DNA of 64,000 bases, taken from contig CAWIFQ010000003.1 of the NCBI GenBank assembly GCA_963835495.1, positions 1,116,001-1,180,000 of the forward strand, given 5' to 3'. The translations under genes and the position numbers were made by a program. A model generated the notes under the pieces. That model saw only the letters and a program-made list of their open reading frames with translations. It was not told where the DNA came from and searched no databases. This stretch comes from Acaudatibacter sp963835495 (GTDB lineage: Bacteria > Pseudomonadota > Alphaproteobacteria > Caulobacterales > Caulobacteraceae). Numbering within the stretch: position 1 is the stretch's first letter; each line of letters begins with the position of its first letter. Of the stretch, positions 61,974 to 64,000 are shown piece by piece.

Positions 61974-64000
61974 ATGGAGTTCTGACTCAGCCCTGTCGCG
62001 CCTGCCGAGCCTATCGCTTGGCCGGGGCTGGCTGGACAAGCTGGAGACACGGCCGTTCCTGTGGGGCGGCTTCGCGGTCTCGGCTAGCCTGGCCGCCGCC
62101 GCCGTCGGCCTCGGCTCGTCGCCCAGCCTCGCCGGTCCGCTAGGTCCCGCCAGCCCGCTGGTGCTGACCCTGCTCGGGATCAACTTCGTCGTCATCCTCG
62201 GGCTGGGCGGGCTGATGGCCTGGCGCGTGGTGAAGCTGGCCCACGAACAGACCGGGGACGCCGGCGCGCGGCTGCATCTGCGCTTTGTCGCCCTGTTCGC
62301 CGCGGCCGCCTTCTTCCCGGCCCTGATCGTCGCCTTCTTCTTCGGCATCCTGGTCACCCGCGGCGTCGACAGCTGGTTCAAGCCGTGGGTCGAGAACATG
62401 GTGACCGCCTCGGCCAAGGTCGCCGGGTCCTACATCGAGGAGCAGGACAACTACCTCAGCGACCACATCCGCCGCATGTCGCACGACCTCAATCGCGCCG
62501 GACCGACCGCGCTGGCGGATTCGCCGGTGGCCTTTTCGCAATACCTGGCCGACGCGGCCGCGGATAACGGCTTCCCGGCCGCCTATGTCGTCGATGGCGA
62601 GGGACGGGTGCTGGCGCGCGCCGAGCAGGGCGATGCGCCCCCGTTCCTGACGCCGCCCGCCGCCTCGTTCCGCGCCGCCGAGGCGAATGGGGACGAGGTG
62701 GAGGCGCGGCCGTTCGAGAGAAGCGACCTGCTGCGCGCGCTTTATCGCCTGCGGGGGTTCTCCAACGCCTACCTCTATGTGGTGCGGCCGGTCGAGCCGG
62801 GCGTGTTCGCCCACCTGCGCAACACCGAGGCCTCGCTGGCGGCTTATCACTTGGGCCAGGCCAACCGCTCGCGGATTCAGGCCGGCTTCGCCCTCGTCTA
62901 TGGCGAGGTGGTGCTGGTGGTGCTGCTGGGCGCCGTCTCGTTCGGCATGGCCGCCGCCAGCAGCATTTCCGCGCCGATCGCCCGGCTGGTGCAGGCGTCG
63001 GGCAAGGTCGCCGCCGGCGACCTCTCGGTGCGGGTCGATACGTCCGACAACATCGAAGAAATCAACGGTTTATTTCGTGCGTTCAATCACATGACGCGCG
63101 ATCTTGAAGCGCAGCAGAACGCCCTTGTCGCCGCGCACACCGAGGCCGAGTCACGGCGGCAGTTCGTCGAGACCATGCTGTTTGGGGTCAGCGCCGGGGT
63201 GATCGGGCTCGATCCGGCCGGGCGCATTTCGGTGGTGAACCGCCAGGCGGCGAGCCTGCTCGAGTTGCCCGAGGCGCGGCTTGGACTGCCGCTCAGCGAA
63301 CTGGTCCCCGAGTTCCAGAGCGCGGTCGAGCAAGCGGGCGGCTCCGGCGTACAGGTCGAGGAGGACGTCGACGTGGTCCGCGGCGCCGAATCGCGGCGGC
63401 TGCGTCTGCGCGTCGGTCACAACCCGGACGGCCTTGTGCTGACTTTCGACGACATCACCCGCCTAGTCGCCGCCCAGCGCAACGCCGCCTGGAAGGACGT
63501 CGCCCGCCGCATCGCCCACGAGATCAAGAACCCGCTGACCCCGATCCTGCTCTCGGCCGAGCGGCTGCGGCGCAAATACCGCGGCGACATCAAGAACGAT
63601 ATCGAGACCTTCGATCGCTGTACCGACACGATCATCCGCCAGGTGGGCGACATCCGCAGCATGGTGGACGAGTTCTCGGCCTTCGCCCGCATGCCGACGC
63701 CGAAGTTCGCCCGCACCGACGCGGCCGAGCTGCTGCGCCAGGCCGTGTTCGCTCAGCGTGTCGCCGATCCGGAGACCCAGATCGAGCTCAGCGCGCCTAG
63801 CCGGGAGGTCGCCCTGCTCTGCGATGCGCGGATGATCGGCCAGGCCCTGACCAACCTGCTCAAGAACGCCGGCGAGGCGATCGCGGCGCGCCGTGGCGCT
63901 GAACCGCACGACGGCCACATCCTCGCCCGGCTGATCTCAGACGACGGCTGGGCTGCATTCGAGATCGAAGACAATGGCGTGGGGCTGCCGGCCAAGGATC
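61974..64000 (+). CDS. ntrY: NtrY transmembrane histidine kinase (partial, start probably frameshifted)
   Basis: The frame is open to the window edge. N-terminal membrane helices (PFLWGGFAVSASLAAAAVGL, LVLTLLGINFVVILGLGGLM, RFVALFAAAAFFPALIVAFF) are followed by a periplasmic sensor region, another helix (GEVVLVVLLGAVSFGMAAAS), a HAMP domain, PAS (FGVSAGVIGLDPAGRISVVN), and HisKA with His in RRIAHEIKNPLTPILLSAER. The N box NLLKNAGEAI and G1 IEDNGVGLPA end the visible part. No ATG, GTG or TTG lies in the main frame before the first helix; ATG 61974 is in another frame and meets TGA after three codons. One extra base at about 61979-61981 would join them (M-E-S-D-S-A-L). Confidence 0.9.

Overview
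The window is high-GC DNA, densely packed with genes on both strands. It almost certainly comes from a chromosome of the family Caulobacteraceae (Alphaproteobacteria). The markers are MipZ at the left edge, the DivK-PleD cell-cycle pair overlapping by 4 bp and followed convergently by rpmG, a fused IspDF, a ClpA/ClpS pair, and an NtrB-NtrC-NtrY nitrogen locus whose NtrC lacks the sigma54-contact loop. The acyl-CoA, P450 and monooxygenase genes would suit Phenylobacterium, but that genus is an inference. No phage, IS element, CRISPR array, rRNA or tRNA was seen.

Layout. 0-3.3 kb: mipZ 3' end, a membrane J-domain protein, a D,D-carboxypeptidase with a SPOR domain, and a phasin with a dyad operator. 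3.3-9.5 kb: RidA, GDPD and a FemAB-like protein in one translationally coupled string, then a PDZ aspartyl protease, a HIT protein with an unknown coupled partner, and a DUF4328 membrane protein. 9.5-16.5 kb: clpA/clpS, dinB coupled to a ROK sugar kinase, an arylsulfotransferase-like protein and a RibD-like reductase. 16.5-19.2 kb: a flavin monooxygenase preceded by an FNR/FixK-type box, and an SDR. 19.2-22 kb: a HAD protein, then divK-pleD with a CtrA-like site upstream, and rpmG. 22-34 kb: a fatty acid hydroxylase, a Nudix protein, RNase R, hydrolase/thioesterase/cytochrome b561 genes, pepA-holC, two small lipoproteins, an ABC-F ATPase, ndk and a universal stress protein. 34-43 kb: a complete RND efflux operon and a periplasmic molybdenum oxidoreductase (IorAB-like). 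43-54 kb: lipid and xenobiotic metabolism (P450, CaiB transferase, acyl-CoA dehydrogenase, CitE-like lyase, MaoC hydratase, phosphotriesterase-like protein, polysaccharide deacetylase, VOC protein, AMP-dependent ligase, alpha/beta hydrolase, MFS carrier). 54-64 kb: lipA, a RatA/COQ10-like gene, a poorly coding 1.1 kb stretch with a parS-like palindrome, pncC, ispDF, ntrB, ntrC and the first part of ntrY.

The strongest whole-window signal is technical. The first 29 kb is free of frameshifts, but from 29.5 kb to 62 kb at least a dozen otherwise well-conserved genes (pepA, ABC-F, ndk, usp, the RND outer-membrane factor, acyl-CoA dehydrogenase, AMP ligase, alpha/beta hydrolase, MFS, ratA, a small membrane gene, probably ntrY) carry single-base insertions or deletions. 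The protein similarity continues in another frame after each one. This looks like consensus or assembly error rather than decay, and it creates false fusions such as pepA-holC. Several genes are therefore given their reconstructed extents.

The most interesting biology is regulatory or structural: NtrC without GAFTGA, an RNase R without its N-terminal helix-turn-helix region, a perfect FNR/FixK box before the monooxygenase, a CtrA-like site before divK, a phasin dyad operator and a parS-like palindrome. I did not find a convincing new multi-gene system. The 43-50 kb acyl-CoA cluster is the best candidate for an uncharacterised pathway.
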